From the NCBI GenBank assembly GCA_033063855.1, contig CP093829.1, positions 9,062,243-9,126,242 on the forward strand: DNA of 64,000 nucleotides, given 5' to 3'. How positions within the stretch are numbered: the stretch's first letter is position 1; every line of letters starts with the position of its first letter. The notes under the pieces are model-generated. The model saw only the letters and a list, made by a program, of their open reading frames with translations, ran no database searches and was not told where the DNA came from. Shown piece by piece: positions 1-15,300 of the stretch. This DNA comes from Smittia aterrima (taxonomy: Eukaryota; Arthropoda; Insecta; Diptera; Chironomidae). Both the position numbers and the translations under genes were made by a program.

Positions 1-322
1 CATCAAAAGCGCCAACGAAAGGAAGAGAAAATAAAAATTAAATTGAATTTATGTCTTTTGCTTCTTGTACATTTATGGAGAAAGAGAGAGAGTGAGTGAG
101 CCATCAGCCAGCAATGGATCAAACATTTAGAAGCATTTGTGTCGTCTTGACGCGAACAATCAAGTCGAACGAAACATCAAAATCATTTAGTGAGGGTCAC
201 AATCACGAGAATTGAAAGTTTTCAGAAGATTTCATCTTCAAGCATGAAGCGATGAAGCCTGACATGCTGTCTGAGTTGTGAGCTTGTTAATAAATTGTTA
301 AGAAAGCTCTGACGTCGCTCAC
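1..322. other. Slo2 intron, running off the left edge
   Basis: AT-rich sequence after the donor that follows the exon ending at 323. No further Slo2 exon, RNA gene or repeat was seen before the window edge. Confidence 0.6.
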
Positions 323-3300
323 CTTCTTTCGTCTGAGGATCGAGATTACTATTTTGATTTTGATGAGTTACGAACGCAGAGTTCTCTTCTTTCGTGATGC
401 TCATGTAGTAGCACGTATCGTCCTTCTTCATTATGTGTCTTGGTCCAGGATTTAACAAAATTGTTTCCTCATAGAACTCTGGCAACTCTGCTGGTCGTAC
501 ACCAACCAAAGCAACACCGTATCTGTTTAATAAACGAGTGATTGTTGTTTACAAGGCTTTTAATTAACAGACAAGAGAACTTACTTTCTATGGGAGTGGA
601 AGCTTGCGTAAGTAAAACTTTTGCCTTCGTACTCGCCGAAAAATCGACTATCACCCAGTACGATGTGGTAAATTTCATTTCCCGAACATTTTCCGTAAAG
701 TCTGTGCCACTGTAAAGTTTCAAAAAAGTTGAAATTAGATTTATTCCGCCTCATTGAGAGTTAAGAGTTTATTTCAAGCCAAAGCAGTTATTAAGCTGAG
801 ACATGAGGACATGAAGAGAAATCGATAACTTAACATCTAAATTTATACTTATCCTGAGTTTTCATTTAATCAACAAGCGAGCGAGCGATGCACGATAAAG
901 CGACACAAAAAAGAACGTGGAGGAGGAATTTAATTAGAAACTTCTCGTTTGACCATTAATTAATGCGAAAGTTCAACTCACTTCATTGCTAATCTGCCCT
1001 TCCTGTCCTCTCGAGGTGTGTAATAATAGCGTGACGAGCGTTGACGCCCCGGGACATGTGCAGTTATTGGCGAGAAGTGCATATTTGAATTCGTCTTCGC
1101 ACACGACGTGCTCGGCAAACTTCACGTGCAGCTTATTCTCAGGCCGGAAAATCTGAACGTATTGAGGAATGTTGGGAGCAAAATCTTTCACTGCCCATGA
1201 CCGCAAAATCGTGTGCTCGTCAGCGGCTGTTTTGTCAGCGTAGTTACGCGCAGCGAGGATGAAACAGGCTTCGGCCTCTGACATCCGCGCCCGTATGAGG
1301 TCGCCGTCTTTTAGACAGGAGCCCTGAGAATCGAAATGAAAATCGAAATATAATTTGTCAAAATACTCGGGGATTGCCAACCTGGATATAAATCACTCGT
1401 TGCGCCCATATCGGAACCTGCAATATCATTCGCATAGTCGTGTCTAATTCCATTGGGCTCAGCAACACAACGTAGAAGTCCTGTAGCAGTGGATGAGCAT
1501 AGAATTCATTCAAAAAGTCCATGATTGTGTCGGCGTGGAGCGTTGTCGAGCACACGACAACATGTTTCTCGCTTTGAGCACGATGCGATGAATAACTTCC
1601 ACCCAATTTCTGACGTTCCATCCAAGTGAATGCCAGCTGTTCAAACTGTTCGTGAAGATACGGCCGAGATGAAATGGGAAAAATATTATTTAGAAATTCA
1701 ATTTACGAAATAAACATAATCCCGAGGACGATGAGGAAGGAGGAAAGGGTCGAGACGAGAAGAGAGATGGAAAAGCTTCGTCTACGTTTGAAAAGAGTTT
1801 CGGAAACATTTTGAAAGGTAGAAGCTTCCGAATGTTGATCTCATGAGAGAGGTAATTAAATTTTAAATAAAACTCGAATGCATTTCAACTTTTTTTTTCA
1901 CTTCCTCGAATTAAGGAAATGAAATCAAAGTTTCCACCACAACTGAAAATCAATTAATGTCTCGCAGTTCTCGACACATCAAGTGATGACTGAGACTGAA
2001 ATGAATTGCATCGCTTTTTCCGCTTAAAACTACATTCAATCACAGTTTCTACAGAAGTGTTGAAAGGTCAGTGATATTTTCAACTTTTTAATTAAATTTC
2101 TCTTGTACTTTTTCGATCGAGAGCTTCCATTTACCATCGAGAAAAAGAAAGAGAGAGATAACTGACCACACCAAAAATAGAATTACCTGTGTCGGTAGCA
2201 CGATGAGCGCTACACAAATCATGATGACCATATAAAGTTGCGAAGGCCAAATGTCTGGAACATAATCACCGTAACCAACTGTTGAGAATGTGACTACCAC
2301 GTAATATGTGCTTTGGAAAAGGTTCATATGACGATGACCCGCTCTCTATTGAGCAATTAAAAAGAGAAAATGTCAAAACATTAGTTATTAATGGAGTGGA
2401 ACGTCGTCGTTTGAAGATGAAGAACTTTAATGTTTTCTTTCAAAGGAAAATCTTAAAGCTCTTGAAAATTTAACTTCTTTGTAAAAGGAGAAAAGGTTCT
2501 CTCAAATTCGCAAAAAGGAAAAACTTTGAATCGAGAAATAATTGGCACAAAAAAGTTTCAAAATTTCACCTGAAAGTGTTGAATGCCGCATACGCTATCG
2601 AGAACAAGAGAAGAGGTAAATCATTTATTAATTTAGCTTCTCGGAACAGAAAAATCAATAACCAATCGAAAATTAATAATGAAAACAGTTTTCGGTCACA
2701 GAAGTTCGATTAAACATGAAGCGAAAGCAAACACAATACCTCGTGAAAACCAAGCACAGCAGCGTCGCTGAGAGAATGGTCAATTGTTGCGACAGCGCGG
2801 ACTGTGACTTTTGCATTGCCCGATGCAAATCGTTCTGAAATGATTTTGTTCATAATTTAAAATTCAGAGAAGTCACTCTTCGGGGCAGCTTCATTAACTC
2901 ACAAACATGTTCTCGAGCGAGTGTTTGGCGAGCCAGCAATTGAGAAACACGGGAATGAAGAGATGCCGCAGGGGAGGACAGAACATCTGAAAGAGCGAAA
3001 GAGAATCTTAAGACAATGGCGTGAACGTGACAAAGATCGCACCGTAAAAAGAAACGGAATTGTTGTAACAAGCTCGAGGATGAAATGGAAGGAGAGGATT
3101 TGCTGCCATATGTTGCCCTGTAAGTGAAGTTAATTGTGAGTCATCAATTCGTTATCGAAGCCAACGAGCTTAGCGTCATGTCTTACCTTGTAGCTTAGAT
3201 ACGCAATCAGGAGAGCTTCCGTTAATGAAACCATTGCTAAAAGAAGTTGCACAGCCCATAGCTCTGGAGGACGATCGACCCAAAGTATCGCGTCCCAATT

Positions 3301-6300
3301 AATGATAGGATTCTCTTGAAATTCTTCCTCTCTCAATTTCGCTGAGTTTCGAAACTCTGATTTATTACCCGGGTGACAGCCATAACTGTGAATTCCAAGT
3401 AAACGAAGGTTGAAGAGTAAAGAAAACAAGAAAAACGACAAGATAATTGCTTCGGCGAGACCTCATGACATCGTACAGCCAACAGCAATTATATTGCGGC
3501 TTCGGAGCTTCGGAATTGGGCTTCATCTTGATATAAACAAATTTATTTTAATTGACTTGAATGTCAAGTAGACAATTCGCGGATTCAAATATTTTCCGAA
3601 TCAATTTGTTTCGATAAACCGCAAATCGATTAAAATGAATTTCAATCTTTTAAGTTAAATGCCAAACCGAAAACACGAAACTTTGATTTAAACACAAAAC
3701 CGCAGCAGCTGATGGAAAAGTTTTGGCAAAAGCTTTCGAAATCAAAGCTTCACGCAGATGAAACTCTAAAAGCTTTCTAATTATCTTGAATAATTTAAAA
3801 CTTGTTTGCTCGGTCAGTTTGTGCAATAAATAAAGTTTATTGACTTACCATGCTGAACTCATCGGATCCAAATCAGTTACAACACGAAATATGTACAGCA
3901 CACAAGTTATAAGTTTAAATAATAAATTAGCGATACGAATTCGTAAGCCTGTTGATGACATAAACAAAGAGAAAGAAAAATCAATAAAATTCTAATGAGT
4001 TAATAAATATTTTTGTGTAAGATTAGATGGAATTTTCATTCGTCAATGTCGAAGTTTTATTGAGTGGGACCAAAGCCTAATGACAATTGCTTATTGATGA
4101 TGTTCATAATTTCTAGTTTAGGGACAGTTCACAAATCACGTAAACGAAATAAAAAGAGTAAATCACTATCGGTGAGCTCATCATTACCGAATAGTTCGGA
4201 TTACAATTCAATAATTGTCCTCGAGAGTTAAGTGATAAGGAATGTTAATGGAGCTTTAATGATCACATGCCTTGATGTTAATTAGATAATTATCGAAGCT
4301 GACGAGCTCAATTGTCATTGCTCTTTAGAAAATGTGGTTCGACTCGGATTCCTTTCCCTCCTTTAAAAAGGTTTCTATAAATGATTCAAGAGGTTGAAAC
4401 TTCTGTCTGACTTGAAAGATCGAGCGCAACATTTTGTAAGCTCACGAATAATCCTTTTTTCTTGAATCCTCTTCAGAGCTGCCTTCGCAAGCTACCATAA
4501 AAGTTGAAAAGTAATTTGAGTTTCCTACGAATGCGATCATGAATATTTAATTTGAAGTTCGGCATAAATAATTATTTGGAAGTTTCCAGTTGACCTCGAA
4601 ACGGTTTTTGTGTCAGAGACATTCTGGAAATATGAAGGAGGTAGTTTCATGAATTTATGATTCAACAATTATCTCTTCGTAACGCGCAGGGTTTTGTTTG
4701 ATTATCAAGGATTTACATGGAAATTGTTTATTTCGTTTTCGTTCGGGGGAAGTTTTCAACTTTAATAAAGAATTAAGCAGATGAGGATTCTCTGTAACGA
4801 GAACAAACTACAAATGACAAGGCAGCTTTAGGAAAAGGCAATTGGTCTGAAGATTTCCATAAATATTTAACGTAACAGCCGCAAAGCTTATTTGTCTCTA
4901 AGAACATTAGTCGGAACATCGTTTGGCTTTTGTCTGGAGAGCCGTGACCTGAAAACATCTCAATCGTAAATTGCCTAATGATACTCACTTGATCTTTGAT
5001 TCTTAATGAAATATAATTGCAGTCTTTCTTTGAAAGTGTTTTCGTTCACATAATATTCTACCCGTACTCTGAAATGAAACAAATTAACAAGAAAAAGGAG
5101 ACGAAAGTCTCGTTAGTAGCTGATAAGGAAAAGTTGAAAATTGTTTATTCATTTTCCTAATTGGCAATGAAAATTTCCAGCCCGACAGCTCTCGTCGATG
5201 GTTTGCTTCCTAACTGCATTAAAATCGCATCAAAACTTGATTTAGAACTTTGACTAAAAGCAAGTAAACATCATTTACATGAAACTTTTTAAATCTTTAA
5301 GAGAGAAGTTAAGCTTTATTGCAAAATGCTTTTCCGGGATCATAAAACTCTTTTCCCTCAAACTTTGTTTGTACGCTGCGGTATCTTCATTGTTTCGTAA
5401 ACTTTTCCGTCTTTTCGACTTTTAATACCGAAACTGCAGTTTGTTGTAAAGCTTTCAAACGGTGATGGCTCTCACCGGCAACTTTGAGACTCCCTAATAT
5501 TCAATTGAAGCTTCTCGTGTTTGTTACTTAGACTTTGTGAGTTCTTGTTCAACAGAAAGTCATCGTGACTATCGACTTTCGTGAAAGTGACAAGACATGT
5601 CGAGTGCGAAAAGTTATTAAATGAGTTTTGAAATCACTTGCACCAAAGCGATTGTGAATTATTCTCGACGAGAAAATGAAAAAGGTTTAAAAGGAAAGAA
5701 AACAAATCCCAGCACGACCTTCCCTCCTGCGTCTCAAATTGAATCTTTTCAATTGAAATTGGTTCATCAGCATCACTCGAAAAATGGAATTTTAATTAAA
5801 AGTCTTTTACAACGATTTCTCGGCTGGGGTGCCATTGAAATAAATTACCTTTCTTAAAAAAAAATTGACAAAGAAAATAAAAGTTTGAACGTGACTTTTT
5901 GCTTTTGTCGGACAATCATTTCGATATTTCCTAGTGAACTTTCGTGACGAAGTTTTTTCTTATATTTTATTACAGTTTCGATCGCCATTTCGTCGCAACT
6001 CCCCGAACAATCATAAAATCCCCTTGCATGACACATAATTTCATTTAAGATTTTTTTTTCTCCCACAAAACATCGTTTGTCTTCGAAGAGTCAATGACGT
6101 AACCGCTCATTTTCCGACAGTTCATGTGCTTTGTCCAAGGGGAAATGGCGATGACGACTTTCTCTGCTTGATAAATGTTGGTGGAGTCGTAAAGAGATAA
6201 TTAAGAGTGAAGACTCTGAGATGAGAAGCTTTAATAAACTTCCTTTGAATAAAATGTTAATCATGACGCACATTGGAGCTTCTCTTATCTCATGAACTGA

Positions 6301-9300
6301 TTCATTCGAAGAAATGTCTCATAAACACGGGAGAATCTTATTTGTTTCCAATTGAATTCACTCGATGAAAATCTCCTCAGATGCTCATTCCCAAGCGAGC
6401 AAGCAGACAATCGAGGAAGATTCCCTTTGAATGTAATGAAATTATCGACATCAACGTTGTATGCTAATTCACTGTAAATTAGTTTATTCCATTTGAGATT
6501 GTTGAGCTTTCAATTATGAATTATTAAAGTTTCTTCGTTGTCGTCTCATCTCCGGCAGTTGCACTCAAACAAGAATTAATTTGTTAAAATGATTTCTTCA
6601 GGCGCCTTTCGAAGGATTAAATTGTCTTCAGTCATCAACATTCGAGAGAAAAGTAAAATGTAAGATTTTTTCAAGGTTGTGAATTATTTTACTCATCGCT
6701 CTTGGGATGTTCTTATTCCCACAAGTTAATCCTTGAGTCTCTTAAAGAAGATGTTTACACGAAATTGAAAATGTTTGTTCATGCAAAAAAAGAAGCCGAA
6801 ATTGATTTGATGCTTGAAAGAGGAAACTTTTTAATCCGCATGTGAGAGAAAATATAAATTGATTTTTGAGATTAAATTTTCCATCACTTTAATATTTGAT
6901 AAAATTTGTGTTAAAGAACTGAAAGCACTGTAAAGCTTAAATTTGCTTAATGCAACCTGCAAGTCAACAAACAAAGTTTGCGAAGGAAATTTCTGCTTAA
7001 AAGCATTTTTTTTTCGCTCGAAAGCTTTCACAACGGAAATGATGAATGTGTCGTCATCAACGAAAACTCAATGAAAAAGCTATTTTTAAACGTCGCATGA
7101 TTTTTGGAGTTACATGACTAACAAAACGTATGTCACAGAAATTAACTCGTCCAAATGTCTCTCATTTCAATGTTTGCTCGACTAAGAGTCAATAGAAGAG
7201 TCAACATAGAAATTTTTCTCATTTCAAGATGTGCAAATCGACTCTGTTGGCTAAACCGTCCACGAATGTTCGTCCTTGGATAGAGAAGTCCTTGATTCCG
7301 AATGCAGAATTAACAAGACTGTCAACATCATAAATTCTCTTTTGTTTTGAGACTCTTATAAGTTAATTTCGCATAAAAATATGTAAATAATGATGGAACG
7401 GTCTGCGACGCAAGTCAAGTCAGGAAGACCTCACTACAGAAATGATAAATTAATTAATTTTAATTTCCTGTTCATGCTGATGAGTGATGGGACTCAATTA
7501 TATAAAATATTTTGCCTAAATTCTTGTTAATTAAGACTGAAACTTTGGCTTCTCCTAAACTCTGACCTTTAAAGAGATGTCGACTAATTCGCTGGAATTT
7601 TTCTTTCGTCATGCGTTTCCTTTCGTTCTGGGCGAAATATTCGATTCTTCTTTGAGAATTTCAATCATGATCTAAACTAACAAAACTTTCCCTTTTCATG
7701 ATAATCGACCGAGAAGTTTCACATACAAATGGAGCAATTTATTAAATTCGTTTCTTCTTGTTGATCTAATCGAGAAATAAAAACCTTCACCAGAAATAAA
7801 AGTTCACACATTTCACGTTTCTCTCTCCGCGAACCGCATAAAATAAAATAAAAAGTTACCTCGGAATTTTATCGTAGGAATCCCATGACGTTAAGCAATT
7901 ATAGGATGAATAGCGACTAGCTCCAGCCATCCCCTCGCTCAAGGGAATTTAATTTATCACTTTTTGTTTATTTAGAAATTCACATCAAATTCCTTTGGTC
8001 ACATTTTAGCGAATTATTGCTTGAATCAAAGACACTTGGCAATTGGAAACCGAAACTGAACTTCATCATATCCTCGCCGAGAAAAAGGAAATAATTTATT
8101 TTATTGCTCACTAATTGCACTCGATTTCACAGAAACAAAACAGAACTTGAAAATTATTTTCTATTATCCGATTTCCTTTCTTAGCCACGACAACGATGAC
8201 AAGTGTTGTGTCTTGTACGTGTTTATAGATCCAAGTGAATAAAAGCGATATTATCCTTTTCATATCTATGTACAAAATAATGATGATGTCGAGAATAATG
8301 TTGATGGGAATGCCAGTGAAGTCCGCAAGAAGCCGAAGTCGAAGAGAGAGAACGAGAATTCACGAGAGAGTCAAAGCAAAGCTTTCGTTGGAAAACTGTC
8401 GAGCGAGGAAAAGTGAGAGACGAAGATTTTTCCAGTTAAACTTTTTTCCTTATCAACGTTTTCGTTTCGCATAATTCGAACATTGGAGCTGATTGAAGAA
8501 GCGATTTGCGTGAATTGTTGAAAGGGACTTTTGTTTGTTTTCACTTCGATTTCCCTTCTCTCAGCATCGCAAACATAAAAATAAAGTCTTTTCGTACGTG
8601 AATGAAAATGCGATAGAGCAATCGACTGTAAATTAATTAGATTCGACATTACGGCTTCTTGTTCAGGTTTTTATTGCGTGTTTTTATCTCTGGCTAACTG
8701 TGAAAAATGTGTTTATCATTTCCTGCATCGAGAGCTGCTTCTCCTCAATTTGTTTTTGAGCTTTTCTGTTATTCATCATCACAAATTGCGATAGCAAGCA
8801 ATTAATTGAATGAATTTCCTTCGCAAATTCACAAGAATTCCAACGCTTCAGTTGAAGTTAACTTCCCAGTTTATCCGTTGGACAATAATTCAATTAGCAT
8901 CGATTGGAGCCATTTGACAGAATTAAACAGTTCATTAAGCTTTTCTCGAAAGCTCCAGTTCTATTCGAGTCCAGAATATTTCAAGTGTCATTTCTATTGA
9001 ATCGAGAATCGATTCGTCACCCACAAACATTTTTTTCCTCCTTTCGCCGAACTCAAAAGAAACGTCAAGTGACTGTGGATAAAGGGTCTGACATGATTCG
9101 GGGAAAAGCATCATTAGCAGAAGTGTTCGTGTTGGTTAAAGTGGAACAAGAGCGAGAGAGATGAGATTGCCGAGTCACCGGAAATAAATAAATTCCTTTT
9201 GTCTGTGAGATTAATAAATGCTTCATTTGCAATGTTGCACTGAAATGTTTGTCATTTACGATAGCATGTACTGAAGCGGAGATTCAATCAGTCTACAACA

Positions 9301-12300
9301 TTCTGTCCGTTACTCAAACATGAGCTGAAGCAATTATCGATTTTCCACCGTCAAGGTTCGATATGGAAATGAGAAGCTCGCGTATCGACGTTCCCTTGAG
9401 ATATTTCGATACTTCATCGCTCTTCCGAAGAAACGAAGATGAGGGAGCAGACGGCAGAGCTTCAAAGCGTTTATTTAGCCGTAAAAATTGACGTTAATAA
9501 AATTTTGATTTTGTTTATTTTACGTAACAATCATCCCGAACATGTTGTCTTTATATTCTCCTGCGAGTGTCGAGAGCATAAGCGGCAAACAAAATCAAAA
9601 CGAATTATGACGCAATAAGCTGCAATGATTATATTGTAACGTTGTGACCATTTCAGAGCTTAAGTCAACAAACGGATCTGACTAAAGCTTACACAACAAT
9701 TTTTAAATGAGACATTCGGGGTTTGGATTTTTCCGAGAATTCTTTTTCTGTTTTTCATTTTAAATGAAAAACATTGTCATACAGCGAACTTGTCGACTCG
9801 CGGGAATAAAAGGTCAGGGAATAAAGGTGAGCGAGACATTGTACTTTGCAGAATTTAAACAAAGCGAGGAGTAAGTTAATTTGAAGCCAGAACTTCCTCT
9901 CTCCCCAACCAAGTTGTTCAGGAAATTTACAATTAGGGTTTCTCACTTAAAATGTTTACTTTGATGTGTGACGACGAGTTGATGTTTATGAATTTAGATT
10001 TTCGCACCCTCGCGAGGTTAAAGCAAACCTTCATTCGCCTTCTTCCCAAGAGTGAGCTCTGTTTAGTGCTAACACGAGTTGTATCATATTTTATGAGGAC
10101 AGGAACGCTTTCCTTCGCATGCAAGAGAAATTAATTAAATTCTAACGATAACATTCTTTCTTTTCAACATTGTTCGCTCTTTCTGACAGCCAACGACGTC
10201 ATTTTGCGTTTTGAAATATGAGAATGAACCTTCGCTTCATTTTGGGGTGCCGAATATTTATGATAAAGATAAGCAGCGCACACGACTTTATAAACAGCAA
10301 AAGAGCATTAAAGTTTGAAGTTTACAGCTTCCTTGTTCACAATTTTTTTTACGACTTTTTAAATTTAAAGCTTCTCATATGAAGCTTCGTCTAACGACGA
10401 CGAGAAGTAACTTTTCTAAATGGAGAGAGAATTTCTATTTAAACGATAGCATCCTCTGAAGAACGAGATGAGAAGGTCAGTTCAAGACAAATTTAATGTA
10501 GCGGAAAAACCTATTCGTGCATTCAAAACGTTCTCCTGAACTGTTTGATTCAATTAGCAGACGTAGCAGTGTCGGAATTGCTTACGGGTGAACCTAAGGA
10601 AGCAAAATGATAAAACATAATCAAACCTTGGAATTTGTAGGGCAATTTCATCCAAGCTGTCACTTGGATTCATTGGCGTCTTTTCGAACAGTCTTGATGG
10701 AGCAGTCAAGTGGTTTAGATCAGCGCGACTCACACGTCGAAAGACCTTTGCACCACGTCGTTGACGCAATTCAATCTTTTTCTTCTTTTTGTTTGCTTCC
10801 TCGCGTTGCAAGTTGTGTAGACGAAAGAAGAACATCGACATTCTGCATTTTGATGTTGTTTGATGCAGAGAGGAGAAAGTAAATTTCATTCGTGAACTCG
10901 AGAATTGATTTATCGAATAATAAATTTATGGAAATCTTAAAAAAGGTTTGTCAGACATGAGAAGGGAAGAAAGACGAGAAAAGGATGAATCATAGCGATG
11001 ATGATGATGAAGAGAGTGACATCGAAAAAACAAGCGGATTTAAACAGGAAGAGCTTTGGAATCCATTAAAGGGAACATTACTGTTTACACAAGCAAGCTT
11101 CAGCTCTTTTAAATGTTTTACAACTCATAATTAGATTTGAAGGAAACTTTTATTTCCTCGAGCGTTTCTCTATCGAGAGTTGCTGAGTCTCGCCATTGTT
11201 TGAAACTATTCAACCTTCGAACGTCAAGAGGAAGCTTGAAAAATGATCATGCACAATGTTGAAGCTCAGCAAGGGAGTTCATAAAACTAATTACGAATTA
11301 CTTTGACTCTGGAATACATTTCCACAACTTGTGCAAACAATTTTCTCTCTTTAAATAAAGGATGACTCTATGAACTTTTAACTACAGGACTGCGCACGAG
11401 GAACTCCCAGAAGAAGCTAAATTAATTATGAAGCATTTAAATAATTCATTAAGAACAATTAATCACGACTTTTAATTAGTTGATTAATGTTACATCAGAG
11501 TTCTGATTGTTTCAAAATTAAATCTCTCTTTAAGCTCAAATTACGAGGCAAAGCAAAACAGCGTGAAATGACATCCAACGCACGCAATTGTGAAGCTTAT
11601 AATTTTATCCTCGTGAATTGAATTCAATTAAACTTGTAATTAAAATTAAAGCAAACAAAAAGAAAACTTCTCGAAAGAGTTGATCGACTTCTCAAGTTAC
11701 GGCTCATTTTGCATTGAATAAAGTTGGAAACTGAATCAACTTCCAAGAAAGAATTGCAATCAGCATCGATATCGTCTCTTCCTTTGAGTAAACTTTTCTT
11801 ACTAAATAAATTCGGTTGAAGGACTTTCTTCAGTAATGATAGACAATGAATGCAGAAACTTGATGCGCAAGACTGTTAACAGATGGAAATAGATTCCCAG
11901 ACCGAAACAGCAAACAAGATAAAGCACGAGAAGAGAAATCTCAGCAAAAAAATTAAAAACTACTTCAACAAATATTGTCGACTGAAGCGAAAAGAAAAAT
12001 TGCAAGTGCTGCAGTGGAAATTGTTGAGGCATGCGGGATAATCTTAAGTGTTTGAGTGTGAAGAGCACAAGAAGAAAACTTACAAACTGTTTTCCACATA
12101 AATTTCATCACATCCATCATGTCTACAACATCAATTCATAAGAGTTTTGTGAGTTGAAGAATAGTTCTGAAGAGTTAACTATGAGAGAAGTTTCCATTAA
12201 GTTGTGTTCACATCATTGCTAAATAATGAAATTTAAATAATAATTGAGTTGACAATAAACAAGCAAAAGAGTGTCCAGGGAATGAGAAAGGTTCTTCATT

Positions 12301-15300
12301 ATAGAATCTGAGTGAAATCAAAAATGTTGAGGTCGGAAAGTTTTCTCGGAAATCATTAATTAGAAATCAATGAACTGAAGAGAAAAGTTTTTTTTTTGTG
12401 ATCGGATTTCGAGTTTACCTGAAATTTTTTCTCTACTTATTTCAAAGTTGGGGAAATGTAAAACAATTCTGAATGAGATCAGTCGAGTGCGAATCTTTAA
12501 TTTAGTTGAGATTTGTGTTTATTTACGCAGCTGAATCGATTTCTTATAAACTCCTCGGCTGATGATTCCGTTAACACTTCGTTTGTTTACGATTCTTTAG
12601 AAAAAATATTTTTTGTTGTTTATTTCATTCGAATTTTTTATTCAAGCACTTCGTTATTTGTTAGCATTCCGATTAAAGTTTGAAAAGCAGCGTCATAAGA
12701 GGATTTCCAGTAAAAGTAGATTTAAAGCTCTTTGTTTGGTCACGAGTTGAATGTTGAGGCTGTTTGCGGTCCGATTTGATTCTGTTTCGAATGGAGAAGT
12801 GTCCGAGTTGATTTATTTTAAAAGTCCTTCACCTTGTTCATCACATTCATCAACAATCCTTTTCATCAAACAAAAAAGTCATCAAAGAATATTTCGAAGC
12901 ACTTCAATTGTGAGAGCGAAGCAGCAGAAATATCATTAATCGGACAACGACAAAGTGTCCTGATTACAATGCACACGCCTTTCCCTCCCACTTGTCTTTA
13001 TTACAAGAGCGCTTTCACAAACTACGACGTTGTTCAACAACAAAGCTCATAACAATTGACATAGTGACGTTCATCAAGAATTGATGGAGACCTGCAGCTG
13101 TTTCAATTGAAACCTTTCCGGTAACAATTACTGGTCGCTTAGAAACAGCGTTTTCTCGAGATGCGGACTGGCGGGCACTTGGAATATTCAATTACATGTC
13201 GAGCTTTACACGGGATTCATAAGCCGATCTAAACTTTTCAATTATTCTCGTTACAAGGTTGAAACTCGATACAATTCTATTTCAAGCCGACCGAGTGAGT
13301 TCAAATCCAATTCCTGTCAGAACCGATGAAAGCAAAATGATTTTTCAGTGAAAATTTCCCTCTCGGCGAGTCGAATATCAAACACCATCGCTTGATTTAT
13401 CAATTTGGCTGGTTGGGTGTGAACAGAATACAAATGTCAGTGCAGAGTCTGATACACAATAAATGCAAATTCCGTCGACTTTTGTTGTTAAGGGATTTCG
13501 CTTTAAATGCGCATTAGTTTTAATGAGATTTTTATTCAATTCCTAAATTATTTACTGAACTTCTAGTGACTGAAGTTGATGCGTGGAGAATGAATAGAAA
13601 GCTTCGTCATTCAATTGGATTTCACGACAACTTCCTAACTTCCTCCTCTGGCAATCGAATCTTCTCATCAGCGAAAAAATATTTTATTTATGAAGCTCAT
13701 ATCTGATAAGAAAGGAAAACGGATGTTGAGAAGCATAAATAGACTTCACGTAAAAGCCCAATCAAGTCAACATTTCCTTTCGAATAGAGCAATTACTTTT
13801 TCTTTTCTTAGAAAGCCGCGGAGCATTATGAAATTTTTTCAACATTTTTCGTTGATCTCTTCGGTTAAGTATTCATGAATTTTCATGAAAAAAGCATTAG
13901 AAATACTTAAAAAAGTTCCTCGATAAAGCTTCAGACAAAAAGAAACTTTTGTTGGAAGCTTTTGAAGAGTTGTCTTCATTAATTTTTCCCTTTCATTATT
14001 TCCCGGAGCTTCACTCCACGTCGAGTTTATAATTTGAGTAAATCCGAGTCTCAGCAACACCAAAAGCCGCATTTTCTCACGCAAAATTCCTCAACTGCCT
14101 GTAAATCATTTTTCTGTGGTTTGAAACAAAGGAAAGGAAACGAGCCTCAATGTCATGAACGTTGTTAATATTTTATGATCCCGTGGAACGAAGGTCGAAG
14201 GGATAGGCGAACACAACTATTCCATTGATTGCGATTGTGGAAAAACTTTTTTATTGGACGATAATCAAAATTGACCGATCTCTTCTCGCCAGCCGCTTCT
14301 GATTGACCTAAATAACTTTTTTAAAACAGAAAAGCTTCCTAAACTGATCATGGAACTTTTTTTCCCCTTCGACGTCTTCGTTTATGATTCATAATGTCTC
14401 TCACATACGAAAAAAACAAATGACAAAACTGTTCGTTTGTCTATTGTTCCGACGCTAACAAATCGACCTTGACAGGGTCGATAGCAATTCTAATACATGA
14501 GAATTTCAAGCTTAACAAACGTTCTACCCTTCACACTCCTTTCACCTTTCATCATCGTTCACAAAGACATTAAGACGGCTTGACCCGAATTATTGAAATA
14601 TCATCGAATGTGCTGTGTAAACAACAACCGAAATATGTAATCGACAAAGCTGTGTGGCTCGATTATTACAATGTAGAACAACAGTTGAGTGCTTCGAGGG
14701 GAATTGATGCTTATGTAATGAATCTTCATGAAATTTTAATTTAACAACAAATCTATCAGACTGGAAGAAAAAACAAAGAATTTGAAGCGACTTTCCTTCT
14801 CTTCATTGTTTACATCGATGTCGATGTGTTGGTTAAGCCAAGGTGAGTGGAGTAAATAATTAATTCACCTTCTTTAAATAAAATAAATCTTTAATTCGGC
14901 TTTTCAGCTGTTGCATAACCCGAAGAGAAATTGATTTAAATTCAATTCTGAATTTTTTTCATAATGTCTGTAATTTAAGTAACATCCCAGTTGCGAGGAG
15001 AAAACAATTTCCATTACTTTCAGTTTGTGTACCAGCAAGTGGAAAAAAGCGTAGGATCGATATGCGAGCGAGTTGGAAGTGGTGAATTAATCATGAACTC
15101 TCACTTATAAATTGCTTCAGGGCGATTCACAGGTGATCCAACTAAGCTGGTTATACAGCCGGACCTTGTCACAGATTAACAGATTATCATGATTTTTTGA
15201 TTTAACTTCTGAGGGAATCAAATTTCCCGAAATCAAGACTCGAGAAGTGTCGAGTGTTTCATTAAGACGAGAGGAATGTCATACGAGCAATGTAATTCGA

